A DNA stretch of 64,000 bases, from positions 1 through 64,000 of the forward strand of contig JAHEDK010000010.1 of the NCBI GenBank assembly GCA_024641245.1, written 5' to 3'. The notes under the pieces were generated by a model, which worked only from the letters and a program-made list of their open reading frames with translations, was not told where the DNA came from and ran no database searches. Each line of letters begins with the position of its first letter. Positions within the stretch are counted from its first letter, which is position 1. A program made the translations under genes and the position numbers. This document shows, piece after piece, positions 1 through 7,897 of this stretch. This stretch comes from Actinomycetes bacterium. Lineage in GTDB: Bacteria > Actinomycetota > Acidimicrobiia > Spongiisociales > JAHEDJ01.

Positions 1-97
1 CAATTGGCCCCTCTCCAGGCGCCGGCAAGACCTAGAACTCAAAACCTAGAACCGCCCACCGCGAACTCGCGACTCGCGACAAGGGACCCGCGACTCT
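1..97. repeat. Intergenic degenerate short repeats downstream of the GDH-like gene
   Basis: Two repetitive blocks lie between the window edge and the stop of the dehydrogenase gene. Positions 29-52 hold CCTAGAACTC followed by CCTAGAACC-like units; the reverse complement reads GTTCTAGGTT and matches the block at 18992-19014. Positions 59-95 hold repeated CGCGACTC / CGCGACAAG units, whose complement CGAGTCGCGA recurs at 57450-57494. No gene is visible here. Confidence 0.6.
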
Positions 98-1432
98 TTA
101 CGGCCATACGCCGCGCTGAGTGATCGCAGCCCTGCAACGACTCATTGCGATGACATACGCCGCCACCCGCAATGTTGGCATCTCCAGGTCCGGGGCATCC
201 GGTTGGGCACGGTGCCATGCGGCCTGATATCGGGCCAGCCCTTCAGCCAGTCTGGCCCGCTCGACGAGAGTGTGCACGGTGGCCTTCTCAATAATGTCCC
301 GGAGGCGCATGAGTGTTTCGTGGTGGTCCCAGTCCTGGTTCTCGAGATTCTGCACCCACTCGAAGTACCCGGCAACGATCCCACCGGAAGCTGCAACAAC
401 ATCGGGGAGAACCCGGACACCTCGTTGCCGGAGAATTCGATCCGCAGCAGGTGTAGTCGGGTAGTTGGCCGCCTCCACGATGAGGCGCGCGCTGATGGCC
501 GAGGCGTTGTGTTCTGTAATCTGATTCTCGAGCGCGGCCGGGATTGCGATGTCGACCGGCAACTCCAGCACAGCCCCCGGACTCAGTTCCTGTGCGCCGG
601 GGAACCCGCCCAACCGCCCCGTCGCACTTTGGTGTTGTCCCACCGCCTCGATGTCGAGCCCTTGCTCCCGGTATATGGCGCCGGTCGAGTCGGCCAACCC
701 GACGATCGACGCACCGCTCCTCGCGAAGAGGCGAGCGACCCCTGCTCCCACATCTCCAAAACCCTGAACGGCGACTTTCGCCCCATCGAGGCCGTCTAGT
801 CCGGGGACGTATCCAAACTCGAGGATCCGGCGGGTAGACGCCAGGACACCGTGCGCCGCAGCCTCGCTTCCCAGCGGTGAACCACCAAGATCGATCGGTT
901 TGCCGGTAACCACTGCACGGTTGTTTTCGCCGGGGTGGAGGACTGAGTAGGTGTCGTAGACCCAGGCCATCGTCTGCTCGCTCGTGTAGAGATCAGGTCC
1001 CAGAATGTCTTTGTAGGGCCCGATCGTGTCGCCGAGAGTCGCGACATACCGTCTCGTGATCCGACGCCGTTCCTCCTCGGAGAGGACGGTGGGATCGCAC
1101 CGGACTCCCCCATGCGCCCCTCCAAACGGAATAGACGCCACCGCCGACTTCCAGGTCATCAACGCCGCCAGCGCGCGGCAGTCGCTCTCGTCAACCGCCG
1201 GATGAAAGCGAATGCCGCCCTTGGCGGGTCCCCTGGCAGCTGAATCCAACACCCGGTACCCCTTGAAAACGTGGACGAAGCCGTCGTCCATCACAATCGG
1301 AATGGTTACCTGGAGCACGTGATCCGGTTCGCTCAGCCACTCTGACGTCCCCCGCCACCCATGAAGCTCTGACGAGAAGGGCACGGCAGCCGCGAATCGG
1401 TCCTGCGCGGCACGGAGAAGTTCCTGCGTCAT
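98..1432 (-). CDS. Glu/Leu/Phe/Val dehydrogenase family protein with altered catalytic lysine
   Basis: The 444-residue protein has the usual glutamate dehydrogenase length and layout: an N-terminal dimerisation and substrate domain with GPAKGGIRFHP (Lys71) and MTWKSA (Lys95), then a Rossmann NAD(P) domain with VQGFGDVGAG, and a C-terminal VAASGGIVAGYFEW segment. Family members deaminate glutamate to 2-oxoglutarate. The position normally held by the catalytic lysine in GG(A/G)KGG is histidine here (PFGGAHGGV, His107), read from a CAT codon, so normal dehydrogenase activity is doubtful. The chosen ATG has AAGGA upstream; a longer reading frame extends to 1597 but would overlap the divergent ppk2 gene start and adds low-complexity residues. 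It is divergent from ppk2 and has repeats downstream. Confidence 0.85.
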   Translation of the reverse strand: MTQELLRAAQDRFAAAVPFSSELHGWRGTSEWLSEPDHVLQVTIPIVMDDGFVHVFKGYRVLDSAARGPAKGGIRFHPAVDESDCRALAALMTWKSAVASIPFGGAHGGVRCDPTVLSEEERRRITRRYVATLGDTIGPYKDILGPDLYTSEQTMAWVYDTYSVLHPGENNRAVVTGKPIDLGGSPLGSEAAAHGVLASTRRILEFGYVPGLDGLDGAKVAVQGFGDVGAGVARLFARSGASIVGLADSTGAIYREQGLDIEAVGQHQSATGRLGGFPGAQELSPGAVLELPVDIAIPAALENQITEHNASAISARLIVEAANYPTTPAADRILRQRGVRVLPDVVAASGGIVAGYFEWVQNLENQDWDHHETLMRLRDIIEKATVHTLVERARLAEGLARYQAAWHRAQPDAPDLEMPTLRVAAYVIAMSRCRAAITQRGVWP

Positions 1433-1554
1433 CAATTGTCCTTCTACTCCTCCAGTTGCCAACTGCATAGAGCCAAATGAAAGCATTTGCTTCCCAAGCG
1501 GCGTCACAGGCGCGGCCTCTAGGCTGTTCCCACGCGGAAAAGGAGCAGCGATCG

Positions 1555-2379
1555 ATGAGCGACCACTCCCCACAACCCGGCGAGCCGACGACCACAACGA
1601 ACGGCAAGCTCAAGAAGAAGTACTACGAAGCGGAGTTGCAGCGACTCCAGGTCGAGCTCGTCAAGCTCCAGGAGTGGATCAAGGATCGAGGCCTCAAGGT
1701 CGTTGTCATCTTCGAGGGCAGGGACGCGGCAGGGAAGGGCGGCGTCATCAAGCGAATTACCGAGCGCTTGAATCCGAGAGTGGCCCGAGTCATTGCCCTA
1801 CCTCAGCCGACTGAGCGAGAGAAGACCCAGTGGTATTTCCAGCGGTACGTCCAGCACCTCCCGGCCGCAGGTGAGATGGTCTTGTTCGACCGGAGTTGGT
1901 ACAACCGCGCCGGCGTCGAGCGTGTCATGGGGTTCTGTACGGAGGACGAGTACCGGGAGTTTCTCCGCTCATGTCCCGAATTTGAACGGATGCTGGTGCG
2001 GTCCGGCATCATTCTCTTGAAGTACTGGTTCTCAGTCAGTGACGAAGAACAGGAACGGCGGTTCCAGTCGCGAATCGAAGACCGCACGAAGCGCTGGAAA
2101 CTCAGCCCCATGGATCTCGAATCGCGGCGTCGGTGGATCGAATACTCGAAGGCCAAGGACGAGATGTTCGCTCACACCGACATCAAACAGGCACCCTGGT
2201 TCGCCGTGAACTCCGATGACAAACGGCGGGCTCGTCTGAACGCGATCAGCCACCTACTGGCGAGCATCCCCTTTGAAGACTTGACGCCCGAACCGATAAT
2301 CCTGCCGCCGCGCGACGACGCCTTCTCGTATGTGCGACCGCCGATGGATGATCAGACGTTCGTACCGGAGGTGTACTGA
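1555..2379 (+). CDS. ppk2: Polyphosphate kinase 2 (PPK2 family)
   Basis: PPK2 enzymes transfer phosphate between polyphosphate and nucleoside mono- or diphosphates in the cytoplasm. The 274-residue protein has Walker A GRDAAGKGG near residue 66, the lid-type region with DRSWYNRAGVERVMGF and the FERMLVRSGIILLKYWFSVS strand typical of single-domain PPK2. The start is the ATG at 1555 preceded by AGGAG nine bases upstream; a longer frame from 1477 adds unrelated residues and runs into the divergent promoter region. It stands alone, divergent from the dehydrogenase-like gene. Whether it phosphorylates NDP or NMP cannot be settled by eye, but the length and single domain fit class I. Confidence 0.92.
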   Translation: MSDHSPQPGEPTTTTNGKLKKKYYEAELQRLQVELVKLQEWIKDRGLKVVVIFEGRDAAGKGGVIKRITERLNPRVARVIALPQPTEREKTQWYFQRYVQHLPAAGEMVLFDRSWYNRAGVERVMGFCTEDEYREFLRSCPEFERMLVRSGIILLKYWFSVSDEEQERRFQSRIEDRTKRWKLSPMDLESRRRWIEYSKAKDEMFAHTDIKQAPWFAVNSDDKRRARLNAISHLLASIPFEDLTPEPIILPPRDDAFSYVRPPMDDQTFVPEVY

Positions 2380-2424
2380 GTCGCCAGACGGAAGCTTCAT
2401 CGCGCACCACCGTTCACGGAGCTG

Positions 2425-2880
2425 CTAGTCCAGACCTCCGATGTCGACGTTGAAGGCCCGGTAGACGAGGTCGGCTCCCTTCTGGCGGTGACGGCTCAGC
2501 TTGCCGAGCAACTCCAATGTGGCGTTGCGGATTTCGTCGCTTGCTTCCTCGGGCTCATCCACCGGAACTGCTCCCACCATGTGGATGATCTCGCCGATCC
2601 GGGCGTCCATCTCCAGGTGATCTTTGCGCATGAGCTTGACCAAGTTCGAGAGGCGCGGTGCCTGATGCACGATGTCGGCGAGAAGCCCGTCATCACTCTC
2701 GACGGCCTTCGTGTGGTCGGCCAGAGCCCCCCGAAGACGGTGCAGTTCGCCGTCTACGAGTTCGCGCCAGGCGACCCCTCTGCCGACCGGAGAGGCAATC
2801 GCGAACTCCAGCCCGGCTGCCGCGTCCAGCAGTACGGCTCGATGTCTACCTGCTGCGCTCAGCGCTTCATTGTCGCCCAC
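2425..2880 (-). CDS. Hemerythrin-like (HHE-type) helical protein
   Basis: This 151-residue, mostly helical protein carries spaced His and acidic residues (GELHRLRGALADH, LMRKDHLEMDARIGEI, LSRHRQKGADLVY) that resemble the four-helix iron-binding hemerythrin/HHE cation-binding fold; the family binds a diiron site and can sense or carry O2 or NO. The start is the GTG at 2880, which has a near-perfect AAGGAGGTG ribosome site immediately upstream; the longer frame to 3033 lacks such a site. It lies 80 bases downstream of the CapA-like gene on the same strand and could be cotranscribed. The assignment rests on residue pattern only, and the metal ligands were not mapped in detail. Confidence 0.6.
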   Translation of the reverse strand: MGDNEALSAAGRHRAVLLDAAAGLEFAIASPVGRGVAWRELVDGELHRLRGALADHTKAVESDDGLLADIVHQAPRLSNLVKLMRKDHLEMDARIGEIIHMVGAVPVDEPEEASDEIRNATLELLGKLSRHRQKGADLVYRAFNVDIGGLD

Positions 2881-2960
2881 GGTGCACCTCCTTTGCGGAT
2901 GCGATCTCTGCGCTAGCTCCACGATGACAGACGTAGGCGGTCCCGGTAAAGGGCCAATTG

Positions 2961-4433
2961 TCACCGGATCGGCGCCACCATGCCGGCGACAGAGTCGTCG
3001 AGCGCCGAGAGAGCCTCGAGGGTCCTCTGCCACGATTGCTCGAGGGCAATGCGGTCTTGCTGGCCGAGTTCAGTGCCCAATTCGATCGATACCGGAACGA
3101 TCCGGTACGAACCCCGTTCGACCTTCGTTGGCACAAACTCGATCTCTGAGACTGAGAACCCGTCGACTCCTTCGACCACGTCGAGAATCGCGATAACGCC
3201 GTCCTGGGTTGGCAGGCTGAAGAACTGGTTCGAGACGAGATTGCCCAGACCGTACAACACGTATTTCCCGTTGATCCTCTCGACCGCCTGCACAACATGT
3301 GCGTGATGACCGATAATCACGTCGACATCCGGCGAGGCAAGTAGCGCCTCTGCGATCCCCCGCTGGTAGCTGCTCGGCAGAGGCTGATACTCGTTGCCCC
3401 AGTGAAGGCTGACCACGATGAACTCCGCACCCAGCGCACGGACCGCGGCGGCATCGGCGATGATCCGCTCCTCATCGATCAGGTTGACGAGCCATGGTTG
3501 ATCGGCGGGCAGTCGAAATCCGTTGAGCCCATAGGTGTACGAAAGATGGGCAACGGTCACCCCATCAACGTCGTACATCCACCAAGAAGGATCCCCGGCG
3601 AGATCGGTGGTACCGGCATGACCCAACCCGGCCTCGTCGATCACGCCGAGTGTGCTCAGGACACCGTTCGTTCGCTTGTCGAATGAGTGATTCGAGGCAG
3701 TTGAACAGCCGTCATACCCCGCCGCCACCACCGCCTCCGCGACTTCCCGGGGGGAGTAGAAGACCGGATAGGACGAGAGTGCGGCATTGTCCGACGACAG
3801 AGGGGTCTCGAGATGGCAGAGCCCAAGATCAACGGCGGAGATGATGGGTTCGATGTCGGCAAACATCGGATCGAAGTCGAACCCGCCGTCGCCGTCGTTG
3901 CGGGCGGCCTGGCTCATCAAGGGCGTGTGGGGAAGAATGTCACCGGTGGCGGCGATGCTGAATGATCTCCTGGACGGAACCTCAGGCAACTCGAGGTTGG
4001 CGGCCGAAACGAGCAGCACGGCCAGGGTGGCCCGATCGACCGGGGTCTCACCGCGCCGCATGCTCACAAATCCGGGGAGCGGGGCTGCAAGTGCAGCCGC
4101 GACTACCGAGACGGGAATCGAAACGGCGGAGCAGAGAGAGCTCCCGCACGAGAGCCTCGACGGCCGGTTTACCGAAGCCCGAGCGATCCCACGGTCCACG
4201 TCGGTCCACGATGCCCGGCTGGAGGGGCAGAAGCGATCGGGACGGGCAGGGTCACATCCGTCTAGATACCCGGCCGCGAACGCCGCCTCGATGTAGGCCT
4301 CCGCCGGATGCCCGTCGTCATCGACGAACGTGCCACCTGGGCCCAGGTCGGAGAGGGCCACGGCTACGTCGCTGTCAACGGCCAGGCTCGCAACAACCAG
4401 CGAGACGACGAGAAGAAGGGTTCGCACAGGCAT
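2961..4433 (-). CDS. CapA-like metallophosphatase with N-terminal SLH-like segment
   Basis: The 490-residue protein starts with a signal peptide (LLLVVSLVVASLAV), followed by a segment of about 110 residues that looks like one or two weak SLH-like repeats (AYIEAAFAAGYLDGC). Residues from about 155 on form a CapA / PgsA-type calcineurin-like domain: IAATGDILPH, LCHLETPLSS, ASNHSFD, VSLHWGNEYQ and IIGHHAHVVQ provide the metal-binding Asp, Asn and His residues. CapA proteins are linked to poly-gamma-glutamate or other cell-surface polymers, but most actinobacterial members have no proven substrate. It is probably exported and cell-wall associated. It is divergent from the tryptophanase gene across a 69-base gap. 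Confidence 0.82.
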   Translation of the reverse strand: MPVRTLLLVVSLVVASLAVDSDVAVALSDLGPGGTFVDDDGHPAEAYIEAAFAAGYLDGCDPARPDRFCPSSRASWTDVDRGIARASVNRPSRLSCGSSLCSAVSIPVSVVAAALAAPLPGFVSMRRGETPVDRATLAVLLVSAANLELPEVPSRRSFSIAATGDILPHTPLMSQAARNDGDGGFDFDPMFADIEPIISAVDLGLCHLETPLSSDNAALSSYPVFYSPREVAEAVVAAGYDGCSTASNHSFDKRTNGVLSTLGVIDEAGLGHAGTTDLAGDPSWWMYDVDGVTVAHLSYTYGLNGFRLPADQPWLVNLIDEERIIADAAAVRALGAEFIVVSLHWGNEYQPLPSSYQRGIAEALLASPDVDVIIGHHAHVVQAVERINGKYVLYGLGNLVSNQFFSLPTQDGVIAILDVVEGVDGFSVSEIEFVPTKVERGSYRIVPVSIELGTELGQQDRIALEQSWQRTLEALSALDDSVAGMVAPIR

Positions 4434-4502
4434 TTCGTCACCGAGGATACCGTCGCGGTCGTCAATTCATCATGGCAGACTCCTTCGGAGAGAGGAAGGT
4501 CC

Positions 4503-5906
4503 ATGCCATACCGAACCATCATCGAACCATTCCGCATACACAGCACCCAGGAAATCAACCTCCCGACGAGTGACGAGCGTGAGGAGGCATTGAGGCGAGC
4601 CGGTTTCAACTTGTTCGGCCTTCACGCCGACGAAGTCATCATCGACCTCCTCACGGATTCGGGAACAGGAGCGATGTCCGCCAAGCAGTGGGCGGGCATG
4701 ATGGTCGGCGACGAGTCCTACGCCGGCAGCAGGTCGTTCTACCGCTTTCTCGAAACAGTCCAGGGGATCACCGGACTCGCAGAAATAATCCCAACCCACC
4801 AGGGGCGAGCAGCCGAACGGATCTTGTTCTCGGTCATGGTCAAATCCGGCGATGTCGTCCCGAACAACACCCATTTCGACACCACCCGGGCCAACGTCGA
4901 ATACCAGGGGGCGGAAGCGCTTGACCTCGTGATCGCCGAGGGTCGCGATCCGTCGAAGAACCACCCGTTCAAAGGGAACATGGACATCGAGGCCCTCGAG
5001 CGCACTATTGCGGAGGTCGGGGTCGACCGCATCCCGCTGGTTATGGTGACTGTGACCAACAACTCCGGAGGCGGGCAACCTGTATCCATGGAGAACCTGC
5101 GATCCGTGCAGGAGGTATGTCATCGCCACGGAATCCCCTTCTTCCTGGATGCGTGCCGGTTCGCCGAGAACGCCTGGTTCATCAAGCTGCGCGAGCCCGG
5201 CTACGAAGATCGCACTCCACGAGAGATTGCGGCCGAGATGTTCTCGCTGGTCGACGGGTGCACGATGTCAGCCAAGAAGGATGGCCTAGCCAACATCGGC
5301 GGATTCCTGGCGATGAACGATCCCTCGATGGCGGTCGCCTGCCGCAATCTGCTCATCCTCACGGAGGGGTTCCCGACATACGGGGGACTGGCCGGATATG
5401 ACCTCGAGGCGATCTCGCAAGGCCTCGAAGAGGTACTCGACGAGCGGTACCTTCGCTACCGGATCCGATCGACCGAGTACCTCGCCGATAAGGTGGCGGC
5501 TGCCGGCGTTCCGATCGTACGTCCGGCCGGCGGACATGCGGTTTACCTCGACGCCAAGGCCTTCCTTCCGCATATTCCTCCTTCAGAGTATCCCGCCCAA
5601 GCTCTGGCAGTCGAGTTGTACCGTGATGGTGGCGTTCGCGGAGTCGAGATCGGATCGGTGATGTTCGGGACGTTGCACGACGATGGAACCGAGACGCCGG
5701 CTCAGATGGAGCTCGTACGATTGGCGATACCCCGCCGCACCTACACGCAGAGTCACATCGACTACGTCGGTGAGGTCGTGTTATCCGTTGCCGAGCGCGC
5801 CGGTTCGATCGGCGGCTACCGGATCGTTGAGCAGGCACCGTGGCTCCGCCACTTCACAGCGCGGTTTGCGCCAGTCGGAGAACAGGGATTAGGCAATAGG
5901 CGATAG
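4503..5906 (+). CDS. tnaA: Tryptophanase (tryptophan indole-lyase)
   Basis: The 467-residue PLP enzyme would split tryptophan into indole, pyruvate and ammonia. It belongs to the tryptophanase / tyrosine phenol-lyase family: DLLTDSGTGAMS, PTHQGRAAE, NNSGGGQPVSM and the PLP-lysine motif MSAKKDG. Three positions favour tryptophanase over tyrosine phenol-lyase: RFAENAWF, VEIGS (where phenol-lyases carry an Arg) and LRHFTARF with the tryptophanase His. Some stretches (MSAKQWAGMM, GGFLAMND) are more like the phenol-lyases, so substrate tests would be useful. Start ATG at 4503 follows AGGAAGG. The last codons (GLGNRR) come from a GCGATTGG-type intergenic repeat running into the gene. A DevR-like regulator follows 76 bases downstream. 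Confidence 0.88.
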   Translation: MPYRTIIEPFRIHSTQEINLPTSDEREEALRRAGFNLFGLHADEVIIDLLTDSGTGAMSAKQWAGMMVGDESYAGSRSFYRFLETVQGITGLAEIIPTHQGRAAERILFSVMVKSGDVVPNNTHFDTTRANVEYQGAEALDLVIAEGRDPSKNHPFKGNMDIEALERTIAEVGVDRIPLVMVTVTNNSGGGQPVSMENLRSVQEVCHRHGIPFFLDACRFAENAWFIKLREPGYEDRTPREIAAEMFSLVDGCTMSAKKDGLANIGGFLAMNDPSMAVACRNLLILTEGFPTYGGLAGYDLEAISQGLEEVLDERYLRYRIRSTEYLADKVAAAGVPIVRPAGGHAVYLDAKAFLPHIPPSEYPAQALAVELYRDGGVRGVEIGSVMFGTLHDDGTETPAQMELVRLAIPRRTYTQSHIDYVGEVVLSVAERAGSIGGYRIVEQAPWLRHFTARFAPVGEQGLGNRR

Positions 5907-5944
5907 GCCACAGGCGATTGGGAATTGGCGATTGGCACCTGGGG
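5886..5944 (+). repeat. GCGATTGG-type degenerate repeat overlapping the tnaA stop
   Basis: About six imperfect copies of an 8-10 base unit (AGGCAATAGG, CGATAGGCC, GGCGATTGG, GAATTGG, CGATTGGCAC) run head to tail. The TAG stop of tnaA is inside the array, so the terminal residues of the enzyme are encoded by it. The unit is distinct from the other intergenic repeat families in the window. Confidence 0.65.
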
Positions 5945-5982
5945 ATCCCGCTTTCGCCCCGTGATGCGTTAACCTGCCGCGG

Positions 5983-6648
5983 ATGACGATTCGGGTCCTT
6001 CTCGCCGACGACCACGCCCTGGTGCGCGGCGGCCTGCGTGCCCTTCTCGAGGCCGAACCGGATATCGAAGTCGTCGCCGAGGCGGATACTGCGGCCGGGG
6101 CCGTCGAAATGGCCGGGGAGGTCCGACCCGATCTCGTGGTACTCGATGTCAATCTCCCCGATGGATCCGGGGTGGACGCCTGCCGCCAGATACGAGCCAA
6201 GTGGAGCGATATCCAGGTCGTCATGCTCACCGCCTTCGCCGACGAGCAGGCCTTCGTTGATTCCGTCGGCGCCGGTGCTCTCGGTTTCGTTCTCAAACGA
6301 ACGCGGTCCTCGGATCTGCTGGCGGCCGTCCGCAAAGCCGCAGCCGGTGAGTCACTTCTGGATTCCGAACTCAGCGACCGCATCTTCTCGAGAGCGCACG
6401 CCGGACGGGATTCGGATCCCCTCCTGGCGGAGTTGTCCCCCCAGGAACGCAAGATCCTCTCCCGCATCGCCGACGGCAAAACCAATAGGGAAATTGCGGC
6501 GGAGATGTATCTGGCGCAGAAGACCGTCAAGAACTACGTCTCGAATCTCCTGCGCAAGCTGCAGATGAACAATCGGGCTGAGGCGGCCGCCTACGCCGCC
6601 CGATTGGAGGCGCTCAGAGAATCAGATCAAGAAGGTTCTGCGTTCTAG
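5983..6648 (+). CDS. NarL/LuxR-family response regulator, DevR/DosR-like
   Basis: The 221-residue protein has an N-terminal receiver domain (LLADDHALVRGGL; phospho-acceptor Asp55 in VVLDVNLPDG; VMLTAF and LKR) and a C-terminal LuxR-type helix-turn-helix (LSPQERKILSRIADGKTNREIA, then QKTVKNYVSNLLRKL). The match to mycobacterial DevR/DosR is unusually close across both domains, including TVKNYVS and the LLD segment in the linker, so control of a hypoxia or redox response is a reasonable inference. No sensor kinase is next to it; it is an orphan regulator between tnaA and an SRPBCC-type gene. No strong Shine-Dalgarno sequence precedes the ATG. Confidence 0.88.
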   Translation: MTIRVLLADDHALVRGGLRALLEAEPDIEVVAEADTAAGAVEMAGEVRPDLVVLDVNLPDGSGVDACRQIRAKWSDIQVVMLTAFADEQAFVDSVGAGALGFVLKRTRSSDLLAAVRKAAAGESLLDSELSDRIFSRAHAGRDSDPLLAELSPQERKILSRIADGKTNREIAAEMYLAQKTVKNYVSNLLRKLQMNNRAEAAAYAARLEALRESDQEGSAF

Positions 6649-6695
6649 GCGATCGTCCAACGCCTCCCACTCAGCGCCGGTATCCGGTTGGCTGC

Positions 6696-7148
6696 CTACT
6701 CTCTCTCCAAGGCTTCGCTGATCCTGTCGACGAATCCCTTGACGCTGCTCTCAGCGAGGCGATGCATAACGACCTTGTCGAGTGCTCTACCCAGTGCTCC
6801 CATCGGTGGCTCGTATGTTCCACGAAAAGCGAGCTGGGTGTACTCGGGTCCGACCCCGGCCATGATCAGATTGCCTTCCATTATCGGAAAGAGCGCCGTG
6901 GGCCCTGTTGCCTCCCAGACGATCGGAACCGTCGTTTCTGCTCGACCGACCACCGGGTCGCCGACGCGCATCCGAACCGTCTTCGCCACCGTGGCCGGGC
7001 CGCTCCCTACCGAGATGTTGGCTCTCAGCTCCTCCCCCTCCCGATAGGCAGACTCCGCCCATGAGCTGAAGCGTGAGAAGAACGAGCGAAATCGAGGCTC
7101 GATTACGTTGATCGGCCGTTTGAGTTGCACGTAGTAGTAGATGAACAC
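6696..7148 (-). CDS. SRPBCC-like small protein of unknown function
   Basis: The roughly 150-residue protein has the strand-helix-strand pattern of the SRPBCC / polyketide-cyclase fold: a first strand VFIYYYVQL, a following helical stretch, several beta strands (TTVPIVWEA, LIMAGVGPEYTQLAFRG) and a long C-terminal helix ending DRISEALERE. Such proteins bind hydrophobic ligands; nothing shows which. The start is uncertain: the frame is open to 7271, but that would overlap the divergent tetR start, so a GTG at 7148 is used; a GTG at 7130 is also possible. No clear ribosome site supports either. It is divergent from the TetR gene and may be under its control. Confidence 0.55.
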   Translation of the reverse strand: MFIYYYVQLKRPINVIEPRFRSFFSRFSSWAESAYREGEELRANISVGSGPATVAKTVRMRVGDPVVGRAETTVPIVWEATGPTALFPIMEGNLIMAGVGPEYTQLAFRGTYEPPMGALGRALDKVVMHRLAESSVKGFVDRISEALERE

Positions 7149-7240
7149 GGTCTCATCGAACCAAACCACCGGCTCGCAGTTGCCGCAAGGGCCAAAAGTC
7201 ACGCCAACCCGGGTATCGCCGTCGATCCTCCCGGATGCGC

Positions 7241-7252
7241 TACCAGTTGGTA
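7241..7252. promoter_or_regulatory. Palindrome upstream of tetR, possible operator
   Basis: TACCA GT TGGTA is a perfect 5-2-5 inverted repeat located 11 bases before the tetR ATG and in the divergent region with the SRPBCC-like gene. TetR-family proteins often repress their own promoter at such sites. The short length makes this tentative. Confidence 0.35.
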
Positions 7253-7263
7253 ACGTGTATCTG

Positions 7264-7848
7264 ATGACCACTCGCCTCCCGGCGCACGAGCGACGCCAGC
7301 AATTGCTCGACGTTGCTCTGCAAGTATTCTCTGGTGCCGGTTATCACGCCACGACAATGGACGACATCGCCGCCACCGCAGGCGTGACCAAGCCGGTCCT
7401 CTACCAGCATTTCAGCTCAAAACGCGCCCTTTACCTGCACCTCGTTGATGACGTAGGCAATCGGATGGCCAGGGCGATCACGGATAGGACATCGCGAGCC
7501 GATTCTCCCCGCCGGCAGGTCGAGGTCGGAATCGGCACTTACTTCGACTTCATCGCCGACAATCGTGCCGCCTTCCTCCTGCTGTTCGAGGGCGCAGATC
7601 GGAGCGACGAAGACGTGGCGGATGCGATGAGCCGAATTGAGGACAGCATGGCCGAGCTGGTCGCTCCCTTGATTGCCGCCGGCATCGACGCCGACCAGCA
7701 AAGGGCCCTTGCGTACGGGATCGTTGGAGCCGCCGAGGCGGCCGGCCGTGCGTGGGCAACCGGGAAACTCGAAACTGGGCTGAACGTCCTCGCCGTGGAG
7801 ATCGCGGAGCTGGCCTGGTCGGGCCTCCGGGGGATCTCGAGGCATTGA
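7264..7848 (+). CDS. TetR/AcrR-family transcriptional regulator
   Basis: The 194-residue protein has a classical N-terminal TetR DNA-binding domain: ERRQQLLDVALQVFSGAGYHATTMDDIAATAGVTKPVLYQHFSSKRALY-type sequence over residues 9-56 (helix-turn-helix at IAATAGVTKPVLYQHF), followed by an all-helical ligand-binding domain. The ATG at 7264 was chosen because the helix-turn-helix begins right after it; the 41 upstream codons in frame look non-coding. There is no clear Shine-Dalgarno sequence, so the mRNA may be leaderless. Ligand unknown. It faces an acyl-CoA dehydrogenase gene convergently, which makes a lipid-related ligand possible but unproven. Confidence 0.85.
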   Translation: MTTRLPAHERRQQLLDVALQVFSGAGYHATTMDDIAATAGVTKPVLYQHFSSKRALYLHLVDDVGNRMARAITDRTSRADSPRRQVEVGIGTYFDFIADNRAAFLLLFEGADRSDEDVADAMSRIEDSMAELVAPLIAAGIDADQQRALAYGIVGAAEAAGRAWATGKLETGLNVLAVEIAELAWSGLRGISRH

Positions 7849-7897
7849 CAACCCGCCGGGGGCCGGTTCTCAGCCGTCGAGACGGCGCCTTCGAACC

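Noticed and set aside
4503-5906. Tyrosine phenol-lyase as the identity of the tnaA product
   Set aside because: Residues at RFAENA, VEIGS and LRHFTA follow tryptophanase rather than phenol-lyase, although some segments resemble the latter.
5886-5944. Possible CRISPR-like array from repeated GCGATTGG units
   Set aside because: Units are 8-10 bases, imperfect and without unique spacers; no cas genes are present.
5889-6530. 213-residue minus-strand frame opposite the response regulator
   Set aside because: Composition is Ser/Arg/Ala-rich as expected for an antisense shadow; the regulator on the plus strand has all family motifs.
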